Below are positions 1 to 5,248 of a stretch of 5,748 nucleotides of DNA, piece by piece. Origin of the DNA: Ruminococcus sp. (lineage in GTDB: Bacteria > Bacillota > Clostridia > Oscillospirales > Acutalibacteraceae); contig JAFVVB010000117.1 of NCBI GenBank assembly GCA_017502425.1, forward strand, positions 1 through 5,748, in the 5' to 3' direction. A program made the translations under genes and the position numbers. Under the pieces are notes generated by a model, which did not search any database, had not been told where the DNA came from, and saw only the letters and a list, made by a program, of their open reading frames with translations. The stretch's first letter is position 1. Each line of letters begins with the position of its first letter.

Positions 1-351
1 CTAAAGCATCCAGATGTTGCTGAAGCAGAAGTTATTAAGTTCGAGATCGACAGCGAAGAATATCCCGCTATGGTTGTTGTATTGAATAGTAATGCAACTA
101 ATAGAATTGCAGACATCACAAAAGAACTCTGCTCTATTGATGTTGCGGGTATGGAGCACTTTATTGGTGTTCGTTATGTGGACAAGTTTAAGACGCATCC
201 TGTTACGTCAAAGCGAGACTACCTTTCTTTGCAGAATGACAAAGAAGGATATTTCTTTGTGGATAAAAATGGAAATGCTTTTATGAGCAATGTAGGTGAG
301 AAAAAACGAGAGATTAGAAAAGACGATATGACAGTTGTAACTATTTTATAA
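1..351 (+). CDS. 3' end of an unrecognised protein gene (5' truncated by the window)
   Basis: The frame is open from base 1 to a TAA at 349-351 and gives the last 116 residues of a protein whose start lies outside the window. An in-frame ATG at 70 has no ribosome binding site before it, so I do not take it as the start. The segment is soluble-looking, with no membrane helix or signal peptide. It is mixed in charge and ends in a Lys/Arg/Asp-rich stretch (GEKKREIRKDDM) followed by a hydrophobic tail (TVVTIL). I do not recognise the family. If the truncated tRNA at 543-587 is an attachment site, this gene is the last one of the integrated element, so cargo of a mobile island is a reasonable guess. 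It is not an integrase: the Arg-His-x-x-His-Tyr region expected near such a C-terminus is absent. Confidence 0.75.
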   Translation, partial: LKHPDVAEAEVIKFEIDSEEYPAMVVVLNSNATNRIADITKELCSIDVAGMEHFIGVRYVDKFKTHPVTSKRDYLSLQNDKEGYFFVDKNGNAFMSNVGEKKREIRKDDMTVVTIL

Positions 352-392
352 TAAGACATAACACATTTATCATTACCCTAAAACTACTGTTC

Positions 393-411
393 TTGCTAAT
401 TGTTTGCTAAT
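393..411 (+). repeat. Tandem direct repeat TTGCTAAT, two copies 11 bp apart
   Basis: TTGCTAAT occurs at 393-400 and again at 404-411, a phase of 11 bp, which is about one helical turn. Copies in helical phase about 130 bp from a recombination core resemble arm-type sites bound by tyrosine integrases or excisionases. The repeat is short and A+T-rich, so chance is possible. Confidence 0.4.
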
Positions 412-475
412 CGGACACTGGAAAACAGCATAAAACCAGCGGTAACGGCGTAACACAAGACAACACTTTAATCCT

Positions 476-503
476 AAAAATCCCCTGACAGCAGGGGATT
501 TTT
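476..503 (+). terminator. Strong intrinsic terminator, probably bidirectional
   Basis: AAAAATCCCCTG (476-487) pairs perfectly with CAGGGGATTTTT (492-503) around the 4-nt loop ACAG, giving a 12-bp stem. An A-tract on the left and a T-tract on the right let it work on either strand. It lies 125 nt after the stop of the first gene and insulates that gene from the truncated tRNA. Confidence 0.85.
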
Positions 504-542
504 AAGTATTATGAGGGACACGAAAGCACTTTCCCTCGGTTT

Positions 543-587
543 CTCCTAAGCGGAAGGTCGGGGATTCGAATTCCTTCAAGCGCGCCA
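543..587 (+). other. Truncated tRNA-Arg(CCU), 3' half only; putative attL/attR core
   Basis: The 45 nt read as a tRNA from the anticodon loop to CCA. The loop is CTCCTAA (543-549, anticodon CCT at 545-547), followed by the 3' anticodon strand GCGGA (550-554) and the variable loop AGGTC (555-559). The T-arm has GGGGA (560-564), loop TTCGAAT (565-571) and TCCTT (572-576). The acceptor strand CAAGCGC (577-583), discriminator G (584) and CCA (585-587) complete it. The T-stem pairs fully, counting G-T wobbles. The 5' side should carry TCCGC before the loop, a D-arm and a GCGCTTG acceptor strand, but none is present. Identity that starts at the anticodon loop and runs to the 3' end is the classic footprint of tyrosine recombinases that integrate into tRNA genes. 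In this polarity the fragment sits at the far junction, with the element to the left and the old chromosome to the right. It cannot make a functional tRNA. Confidence 0.85.
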
Positions 588-588
588 G

Positions 589-624
589 AAAGCACCGAAA
601 ACACTGCGTTTTTGGTGCTTTTTT
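589..624 (+). terminator. Intrinsic terminator, probably the tRNA's own
   Basis: AAAGCACCGAAAAC (589-602) pairs with GTTTTTGGTGCTTT (608-621), 14 bp with one G-T wobble, around the loop ACTGC, followed by T residues to 624. It starts 2 nt after the tRNA CCA end, the normal place for a tRNA terminator. Its survival beside a tRNA with no 5' half fits the view that the sequence to the right is the native downstream flank. Confidence 0.8.
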
Positions 625-644
625 ATTATACTTTTTGGTGCTTT
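609..644 (+). repeat. 13-bp direct repeat of the terminator's descending arm
   Basis: TTTTTGGTGCTTT occurs at 609-621, inside the terminator, and again at 632-644. Either copy could pair with the ascending arm at 589-602. It may be a local duplication or a trace of an older rearrangement next to the tRNA. Confidence 0.45.
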
Positions 645-678
645 ATTTATTTTAATTTCAATTTTCCTAGAAATTTTG

Positions 679-707
679 TTGACAAAAGTAATACTTCGTG
701 ATACGAT
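679..707 (+). promoter_or_regulatory. Sigma-A promoter of the padR operon
   Basis: A consensus -35 TTGACA (679-684) is followed, after exactly 17 bp, by the -10 TACGAT (702-707). Transcription would start near 714 and leave a leader of about 18 nt before the ATG at 732. A full AAAGGAGG ribosome binding site occupies 718-725. The spacer and -10 lie inside a palindrome (688-714), so the promoter should be repressible. Confidence 0.85.
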
Positions 708-714
708 GTATTAC
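688..714. promoter_or_regulatory. 27-bp palindromic operator, probable PadR autoregulatory site
   Basis: The outer arms GTAATAC (688-694) and GTATTAC (708-714) are exact reverse complements, and the inner arms TCGT (696-699) and ACGA (703-706) also pair. Single T/T mismatches sit at 695/707, and a 3-nt centre (GAT) is unpaired. This gives 22 of 27 positions in perfect dyad symmetry. The site covers most of the spacer, the whole -10 and the likely start point. Bound repressor there would exclude RNA polymerase. PadR dimers typically bind such dyads in their own promoters, and the padR gene starts 17 nt downstream. Confidence 0.8.
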
Positions 715-731
715 ACCAAAGGAGGTATAGT

Positions 732-1052
732 ATGGATATTCAGCTTAAGCGAGGTCTTTTAGATGTCTGTGTTTTGGCAGCCATAAAGAATGAAGATTCA
801 TATGGCTATAAAATCATAAAAGATTTGAAGCCGTATATTGAGCTTTCTCAGTCTACCTTATATACGATTTTAAAACGATTAGAAACTGCTCATATGCTGA
901 CTGTTCATACCGTTGAACATGATGGCAGGCTTCGGAAATATTATCATATCACCGAAGAGGGAATAAAGCGTATTGATGATTTCAAGAATGAATGGAATGA
1001 AATTTTAACAATATACCGATTTGTCGTTAAGGAGGATGAAGAAGATGTGTAA
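732..1052 (+). CDS. PadR-family transcriptional regulator
   Basis: The 106-residue protein is a compact PadR repressor, a winged helix-turn-helix domain plus a short C-terminal helix for dimerisation. Family landmarks are the N-terminal LKRGLLDVCVLAAI helix, the SYGYKI motif (residues 23-28) and the recognition segment STLYTILKRLE (41-51). The wing follows, with DGRLRKYYHITEEG (64-77). The ATG at 732 follows AAAGGAGG with a 6-nt gap. It is shorter than PadR proteins with a long C-terminal domain and belongs to the short form usually paired with HAAS/DUF1700 genes. Its stop lies inside the next gene (8-nt overlap). It is expected to repress its own operon through the palindrome at 688-714. The inducer cannot be told from sequence. 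The family assignment is secure; the target and signal are inference. Confidence 0.93.
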   Translation: MDIQLKRGLLDVCVLAAIKNEDSYGYKIIKDLKPYIELSQSTLYTILKRLETAHMLTVHTVEHDGRLRKYYHITEEGIKRIDDFKNEWNEILTIYRFVVKEDEEDV

Positions 1053-1644
1053 ACAGGAATTTCTTGAACAATTATCCAGAGGCCTATATGGTTTACCACA
1101 GGAAGATATTGAAGAACGTGTAAGTTTTTACAGCGAAATGATTGATGATCAAGTAGAAGAAGGTATATCAGAGGCAGAAGCTGTTTGTGCATTAGGTTCT
1201 GTCGAAGAGATAGTGGCTCAGGTAGTGGCTGAGGTTCCTTTAACCAGAATTGCTAAGGAAAGAGTAAAAACTAAAAGAAAGTTAAGTTCTGGTGAAATAA
1301 TACTTCTGACTCTTGGTTCTCCGATATGGCTTTCTTTGTTAATTGCAGCATTAGCTGTTGTTTTTTCACTATACATATCCTTATGGGCAGTTATCGTTTC
1401 ATTATGGTCAGTTTTTGTATCGTTTTTTGTGTGTACTATTTGTTGTGTGCTTGCATGCTTTGTTTTATTCTTTAGTGGTAACGGTATTGCTGGTGCTTTT
1501 TCGCTTTGTGCGGGATTAGTACTAGCAGGACTTACTATCTTTATGTTTTACGGATGTTTTGCAGCAACAAAGGGTACTGCTATACTGACTAAAAAAATAA
1601 TTATATGGATCAAGAATTGCTTTATCAGAAAGGAAGAAGTGTAA
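1045..1644 (+). CDS. HAAS-domain (DUF1700) multi-pass membrane protein
   Basis: I place the start at ATG 1045, 9 nt after the ribosome binding site AAGGAGG (1029-1035). An ATG at 1036 directly abuts that site, and an upstream TTG at 1021 precedes it. The resulting 199-residue protein has an N-terminal alpha-helical HAAS domain (about residues 1-62). Typical features there are KQEFLEQLSRGLYGLP, an acidic YSEMIDDQVEEG stretch, then the ALGSVEEIVAQV helix. A charged linker rich in Lys/Arg (66-80) follows, then about four membrane helices between residues 84 and 175. The SPIWLSLLIAA segment (92-102) is characteristic of the family. The tail is basic. The gene overlaps padR by 8 nt and the next gene by 1 nt, implying coupled translation. 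Proteins of this family always seem to travel with PadR regulators, and the HAAS domain is thought to mediate protein contact. The exact role is unknown. Confidence 0.88.
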   Translation: MCKQEFLEQLSRGLYGLPQEDIEERVSFYSEMIDDQVEEGISEAEAVCALGSVEEIVAQVVAEVPLTRIAKERVKTKRKLSSGEIILLTLGSPIWLSLLIAALAVVFSLYISLWAVIVSLWSVFVSFFVCTICCVLACFVLFFSGNGIAGAFSLCAGLVLAGLTIFMFYGCFAATKGTAILTKKIIIWIKNCFIRKEEV

Positions 1645-2621
1645 TGAGTAAAATAACAAAAGTCTGGCTTATTATAGCGGCTTCACTTGTGCTTTGTGGA
1701 TGCATTCTGTTTGCATGTTTAATGTCAACATTTGATTGGGATTTTACGGAGTTGTCAAGCGATGAATACGAAACAAATACATATGATATCGTTGAAAAGT
1801 TTGATAAAATTTCTATGAATACAAATACTGCTAACATAGAGTTTTCGCTGTCTGATGATAAAAAGTGTAAAGTAGAGTGTTACGAAAGCGAAGATGTTAA
1901 GCACTCAGTTTCAGTTAAAGATGGAGCACTTACGATTGAGATGAACGATGAGCGCTCTGTGTATGATTTTTTCGGAAATATCGGATTTGATTTTGATACA
2001 CCTAAGATAACCGTTTATCTTCCGAAATCAGAGTACACTTCGCTTGTGATAAGCGAAGATACAGGAGATATTGGGGTCCCTGAAAATTTCTCTTTCAAAG
2101 ACGTTGATATTAATTTAAGTACTGGAGATGTAATGTTTTCTGCATCTGCAGAGAATGTGAAAATTGAAACAAGTACCGGTGATATTTGTGTAGAAAAAAA
2201 TTTACTTGATTCGCTTGACCTTACGGTAACCACAGGAGAGGTTACTGTTTCTGATGTGAAATGCGAAGGTGATGTTGAGGTAGAAGTGTCAACTGGTAAA
2301 TCTTATCTTAGCGATGTTACATGCAAAAACATTATTTCCAGCGGAAGCACCGGTGCTATATCTTTGACAAATGTTATTGCTGAAGAAAAGTTTTCTATCG
2401 AGAGAAGCACAGGAGCTGTGATGTTTGAAAAATCAGATGCTTCCTCGATTTTCGTAGAAACTGATACAGGTGCAGTTACTGGTAGTTTGCTTTCAGATAA
2501 AGTGTTTATTACTCGCACCGATACAGGTAGTGTGAATGTTCCTGAATCAGTAGAAGGTGGTAAATGCGAAATCGAAACTGACACAGGAGATATATTAATA
2601 ACAATAGATAAATCTATATAG
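1644..2621 (+). CDS. DUF4097-family membrane-anchored beta-solenoid protein
   Basis: The start is ATG 1644 (in TAATG, sharing 1 nt with the previous stop), with AAAGGA at 1629-1634 as ribosome binding site. A longer in-frame version from 1605 would lie inside the previous gene. The 325-residue protein begins with a hydrophobic anchor (about 7-28). That anchor contains LVLCGC, a poor lipobox candidate, because hydrophobicity continues past the cysteine, so a plain transmembrane anchor is more likely. Residues 40-135 are an acidic beta-rich entry region. From 139 to 316 there are ten Thr-Gly turns, at T140, T160, T178, T197, T217, T236, T256, T275, T294 and T314. They are spaced 18-20 residues apart (variants STGD, STGA, DTGA, DTGS). 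This is the regular coil expected of a right-handed beta-solenoid and matches DUF4097 proteins such as Bacillus LiaG and YvlB. It should lie outside the membrane. The ligand is unknown; a role in envelope stress is inferred from relatives. Confidence 0.88.
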   Translation: MSKITKVWLIIAASLVLCGCILFACLMSTFDWDFTELSSDEYETNTYDIVEKFDKISMNTNTANIEFSLSDDKKCKVECYESEDVKHSVSVKDGALTIEMNDERSVYDFFGNIGFDFDTPKITVYLPKSEYTSLVISEDTGDIGVPENFSFKDVDINLSTGDVMFSASAENVKIETSTGDICVEKNLLDSLDLTVTTGEVTVSDVKCEGDVEVEVSTGKSYLSDVTCKNIISSGSTGAISLTNVIAEEKFSIERSTGAVMFEKSDASSIFVETDTGAVTGSLLSDKVFITRTDTGSVNVPESVEGGKCEIETDTGDILITIDKSI

Positions 2622-2628
2622 TAAAAGA

Positions 2629-2656
2629 GCACACTTCAGTGAAGTGTGCCCTTTTT
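2629..2656 (+). terminator. Intrinsic terminator of the padR operon
   Basis: GCACACTTC (2629-2637) pairs perfectly with GAAGTGTGC (2641-2649) around AGT, followed by CC and five T (2652-2656). It starts 7 nt after the DUF4097 stop. The opposite strand reads TCTTTT after the same stem, so it may also stop transcripts of the converging protease gene, which ends 40 nt to the right. Confidence 0.82.
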
Positions 2657-2695
2657 ATTATGATTTTTAATTTCAGATTTATTGCTAGTTAGTTT

Positions 2696-4348
2696 TTATT
2701 CTTTAGGAATCAGAATGCCTTTGATTGGGAAGTTATCAATAGCTATGTCATCTTTGCTCTGTGCCTTGAATTCGTCAGGCAGATTTTCTTTAATATTCTG
2801 GTTATAGGCTATTTCTGAAAGTTCGTCCTTTACATTAACAAGGTCGTTCCATTCGCCATCGGAGAATATAAAACTCTCACCTTTATTGATGATACCGTTT
2901 ACTTTAGCTGAATCTTTTATGCTGTTTGCATACGGAATAACGCTTGTGTAAAGGTTAGAATTATCATTCGTTTTATGAGTCATTGTCACAATGATAGAGT
3001 ATTTTTCGTCTTTCTTAAGTTTATGTTTTCGTTTCAGGTCTATTTTATGATAACCGCCCCATTCGTGGGTTTTATCACCTTTTTCTATGAGCTTGCCTGA
3101 ATCAGGGTTACTGTTACGAAGATTTTTATAAATTTCATAGTGAACACTGGTGTTCGGTATCGTAGTTTTATATGCTATCTGATAAAGAGATTCGTATTCT
3201 TCTGCATTAAAGACATTTGCTGTTTTTGTTTCGTTGATATAATCAGAATGAGCGTTCCATCCTATCATTAGCATATCGTACTGGTCGTAGTTAGGCTTGG
3301 TACATTCAATACGGTCAGATTTATCAAACTCGAAACTTATCGGATATGAAATGCTGTGATCGTGATACGACATATAGAAATATCCGCTCTCGTTTATACC
3401 TTCATTGCCATAGCTGTTTTTGATAATAAACGCACCATCAGTAGGAGGGATACTATCGTTTTTTATTTCTCCGTTGTGTGTTTTTTGTGCAAAGTTTTCT
3501 TTCGGGTAGTTATCATCATAACCAACGATAGTGATAACGTGATTTGCCATACCCGAGCGATTATATGTAGCCCAGTTTTCGTAGTTAGTAGTGCCATAAA
3601 CGAGTGCAGCAAAAGATACACCGTGTCCTTTGCTGAGTTCTGACTTGATTGCCTTAACACCGTTCTCGTTATAGTGATATTCACCGTTTTCGTCGATTAT
3701 AGCAGGAGATGGGAGTAAAAGACTATCTCTGATAAAAGCGTTAGAAATAGGGTTACGATACTCGGCGTTCAAAGGAAGTGACCAGTCGTCATCAGGAGAG
3801 TACTGTATTTCACCATCTGATATGTCGCTGTGTTTTCCTTTATAAGCATATGGATATTCTCCATTAATGCTGACGTTTTCATCAACAGGTGTGAATCCCG
3901 ATGTAAATAGGTTGGAGCCGGAGTAGATAGCTCCGCCGAATGTATATACAGCCTCCGGAAAATCGCTCTCAGCTTCACTAGCATCATAGCCTTCACCTAC
4001 CTGTGAAGAACGGATTTTCCCCTTAATAACATCATCTTCAGTGATACTGTGATATACGTACCAGATGTTGTATTTTTCGGAAAAATCAACTGTATCATTC
4101 ACTTTATCTGTTGGTACACCTAAATCATTTGCATAAAGATACGATATTTCAGCGGCACCACTTACACCAAATGACCAGCAATCACCAAAAAGTTGGGTCT
4201 TAACAGGTGTAACATAGTTCTTGCCGTTAAAGTCTCTTAAATCAACCGAGGATGGTAACTGTGTCGGTGTTGTATTTATGGTATCACATGCTGAAAGTGA
4301 AGCAGTGAATATGAGTAGAACCAGAATCGAAGACAATAGTCTTTTCAT
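2696..4348 (-). CDS. Lipoprotein C1 (papain-family) cysteine protease with lectin-like domain
   Basis: I start at ATG 4348, preceded by AAGGAAG; the frame extends upstream to 4432 but without a ribosome binding site. The 550-residue product opens with a lipoprotein signal, MKRLLSSIL to the lipobox LSAC with Cys21, so it should be tethered outside the membrane. The catalytic domain follows almost at once (VDLRD at 35-39), with no room for an inhibitory propeptide. Catalytic residues are visible: Gln52 for the oxyanion hole, Cys57 in FGDCWSFG, His270 in NHVITIVGYDD, and Asn311 in IIKNSYG. Codons for Cys57, His270 and Asn311 were checked against the DNA. From about residue 348 to about 490 comes the lectin-like domain common in clostridial C1 proteases (YDQYD, TANVFNAEEYE, YEIYKNL, NPDSG, YHKIDL). 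The Gln-to-Cys spacing is one residue shorter than papain's. The enzyme should be active. Substrate is unknown; peptide supply or turnover of surface proteins is likely. Confidence 0.93.
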   Translation of the reverse strand: MKRLLSSILVLLIFTASLSACDTINTTPTQLPSSVDLRDFNGKNYVTPVKTQLFGDCWSFGVSGAAEISYLYANDLGVPTDKVNDTVDFSEKYNIWYVYHSITEDDVIKGKIRSSQVGEGYDASEAESDFPEAVYTFGGAIYSGSNLFTSGFTPVDENVSINGEYPYAYKGKHSDISDGEIQYSPDDDWSLPLNAEYRNPISNAFIRDSLLLPSPAIIDENGEYHYNENGVKAIKSELSKGHGVSFAALVYGTTNYENWATYNRSGMANHVITIVGYDDNYPKENFAQKTHNGEIKNDSIPPTDGAFIIKNSYGNEGINESGYFYMSYHDHSISYPISFEFDKSDRIECTKPNYDQYDMLMIGWNAHSDYINETKTANVFNAEEYESLYQIAYKTTIPNTSVHYEIYKNLRNSNPDSGKLIEKGDKTHEWGGYHKIDLKRKHKLKKDEKYSIIVTMTHKTNDNSNLYTSVIPYANSIKDSAKVNGIINKGESFIFSDGEWNDLVNVKDELSEIAYNQNIKENLPDEFKAQSKDDIAIDNFPIKGILIPKE

Positions 4349-4390
4349 AATATTCTTCCTTTTCGCTTTTGTATAAATACTAATACGTTT

Positions 4391-4406
4391 ATTATAACAT
4401 ATTATA
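4391..4406 (-). promoter_or_regulatory. Candidate -10 elements for the protease gene
   Basis: TATAAT reads on the minus strand at 4406-4401 and 4396-4391, giving leaders of about 35-45 nt to the ATG at 4348. No good -35 hexamer lies 16-18 bp upstream; the nearest TTGATA (4432-4427) is 20 bp from the first box. This is a weak call. Confidence 0.4.
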
Positions 4407-4425
4407 TCGCGTGTTGCTATCTGTA

Positions 4426-4446
4426 ATATCAAATATTTATTGATAT
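4426..4446. repeat. AT-rich inverted repeat in the divergent spacer
   Basis: ATATCAA (4426-4432) is repeated in reverse complement as TTGATAT (4440-4446), with 7 nt between them. It sits upstream of the protease -10 boxes and could be a regulator site, or chance in A+T-rich DNA. Confidence 0.35.
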
Positions 4447-4572
4447 ATTTTTGGAGATTTTTGAAACCAAACAGGGTGCTAAATGAGTGTTATTAGTGAA
4501 AGGAAATTTATGTCATTGTGAACAAATCCTAGTGGAATTTTTCATCTATAATGCCGATTTATCATATTTGTT

Positions 4573-4578
4573 TATAAT
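4573..4578 (+). promoter_or_regulatory. Candidate -10 for the dockerin gene
   Basis: TATAAT at 4573-4578 would put the transcript start near 4585, about 30 nt before the ATG at 4616. The hexamer at the -35 distance (about 4550) does not resemble TTGACA. An alternative TATAAT lies at 4547-4552, also without a -35. Confidence 0.45.
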
Positions 4579-4615
4579 GATAAAATTAAATTATAAAAGC
4601 ATTCGGAGGTGCCTT

Positions 4616-5236
4616 ATGAAAAAACTACTTTCTGTTATATTAGTTATTATGATGCTGATATCAACTCTAGCTTTTACGACTAATGCCGAAGAAGTAAGCG
4701 ATGATCTTTATGATCAGATGTTTGATTATTTCGGAGGAAACGAGATTGATTATGATAAGGTCTATCTGCCTGATGATATACCTGCGGTGATTTTCGGAGG
4801 TTATGTAAAATCAGATGGGGTAGAGATTTTCAACGCCTACGCTTTGTGGAAAGGCGTTGATACTATGCCGATAGTTGAAAAATATGGAGATTGCTGTGCT
4901 TATTCGGGTGGTATTTCATATCCGTCACACACAGCTATGTTCTGTCGCATTGATGGAAAAATTTATACGCTCAAAGAAGCATGGGACAGTGGTCTGGTCA
5001 CCGATGTTTCACCTGCTATCGGTTTTGATAAATATACGAGAGTTTACCCGCTGGGTGATGCGGATTTGGATTTTCAGCTTTCCGTTATGGATGCAACACT
5101 GATACAGCTGAGAGTGGCGCAACTTGTAGATATGAGTGCAATTGTGGTATTTGATGTAGCCGATGTTGATAGTGACTATAAACTTAGTGTCATGGACTCT
5201 ACTGCTATCCAGCAAAAGCTCGCTATGATTAAATAA
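4616..5236 (+). CDS. Secreted dockerin-domain protein with an unrecognised N-terminal region
   Basis: The start is ATG 4616, 6 nt after the ribosome binding site CGGAGG (4604-4609); an upstream in-frame start at 4487 lacks both a ribosome binding site and a signal peptide at its end. The 206-residue product has a Sec signal peptide (MKKLLSVILVIMMLISTLAF, cleavage probably after TNA, residue 24). Residues 25-146 show no domain I know. They are acidic at the start, with DLYDQMFDYFGG, a Cys-Cys pair in KYGDCCAYSGG, and Cys in AMFCRIDGK. Residues 147-206 form a complete type I-like dockerin with two calcium loops, D148-D150-D152-D159 and D183-D185-D187-D194. Each ends LSVMD and leads into an IQ helix. 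By family knowledge it docks to a cohesin on a scaffold or cell surface. It is the first gene of a likely two-gene unit and is divergent from the protease. The N-terminal role is not known. Confidence 0.9.
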   Translation: MKKLLSVILVIMMLISTLAFTTNAEEVSDDLYDQMFDYFGGNEIDYDKVYLPDDIPAVIFGGYVKSDGVEIFNAYALWKGVDTMPIVEKYGDCCAYSGGISYPSHTAMFCRIDGKIYTLKEAWDSGLVTDVSPAIGFDKYTRVYPLGDADLDFQLSVMDATLIQLRVAQLVDMSAIVVFDVADVDSDYKLSVMDSTAIQQKLAMIK

Positions 5237-5248
5237 GGAGATAAAAGT

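Larger units (their letters stand above)
352..542. other. Gene-free spacer between the first gene and the truncated tRNA
   Basis: This stretch holds no plausible coding frame. It contains two direct copies of TTGCTAAT (393-411), a strong bidirectional-looking terminator (476-503) and a weak hairpin with 6-bp arms, GAGGGA at 513-518 and TCCCTC at 532-537. The hairpin lies just left of the tRNA fragment. I looked for the missing tRNA 5' half here (a GCGCTTG acceptor strand and a D-arm like TAGCTCA) and it is absent. The layout, short repeats next to a recombination core, resembles the end of an integrative element, but that is inference. Confidence 0.5.
4349..4615. promoter_or_regulatory. Divergent A+T-rich intergenic region of protease and dockerin genes
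   Basis: This 267-bp spacer must hold promoters for both divergent genes. On the minus strand, two TATAAT -10 boxes lie at 4406-4401 and 4396-4391, each without a convincing -35. On the plus strand, TATAAT occurs at 4547-4552 and at 4573-4578, again with poor -35 boxes. A 7-bp inverted repeat lies at 4426-4446. The lack of good -35 boxes suggests an activator or a non-consensus promoter, but no activator can be named. Confidence 0.5.

Noticed and set aside
352..542. A riboswitch or small RNA gene in the spacer
   Set aside because: Only one strong hairpin is present, and it reads as a plain terminator. No known riboswitch core or promoter for a small RNA could be seen.
510..587. A complete tRNA gene
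   Set aside because: The 3' half is clear, but bases 510-542 lack the matching acceptor strand, a D-arm and the 5' anticodon strand TCCGC.
944..1192. Minus-strand open frame across padR and the HAAS gene
   Set aside because: It is antisense to two well-supported genes, has no ribosome binding site and gives no recognisable protein.
2061..2588. A CRISPR or DNA tandem repeat
   Set aside because: The regular spacing is at the protein level (18-20 residues). At the DNA level the units are strongly diverged, with no identical repeats.
2303..2632. Minus-strand frame with regular repeats (PVS/APV)
   Set aside because: The apparent repeats are the antisense reading of the Thr-Gly repeats in the DUF4097 gene; there is no start signal.
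3356..3996. Open frames on both strands inside the protease gene
   Set aside because: They lie within a gene whose catalytic residues are all in frame, and they lack ribosome binding sites and any recognisable family.
4349..4432. Longer N-terminus for the protease, starting at 4432
   Set aside because: It would place charged residues before a perfect lipoprotein signal and covers the -10 boxes. The ATG at 4348 has its own AAGGAAG site.
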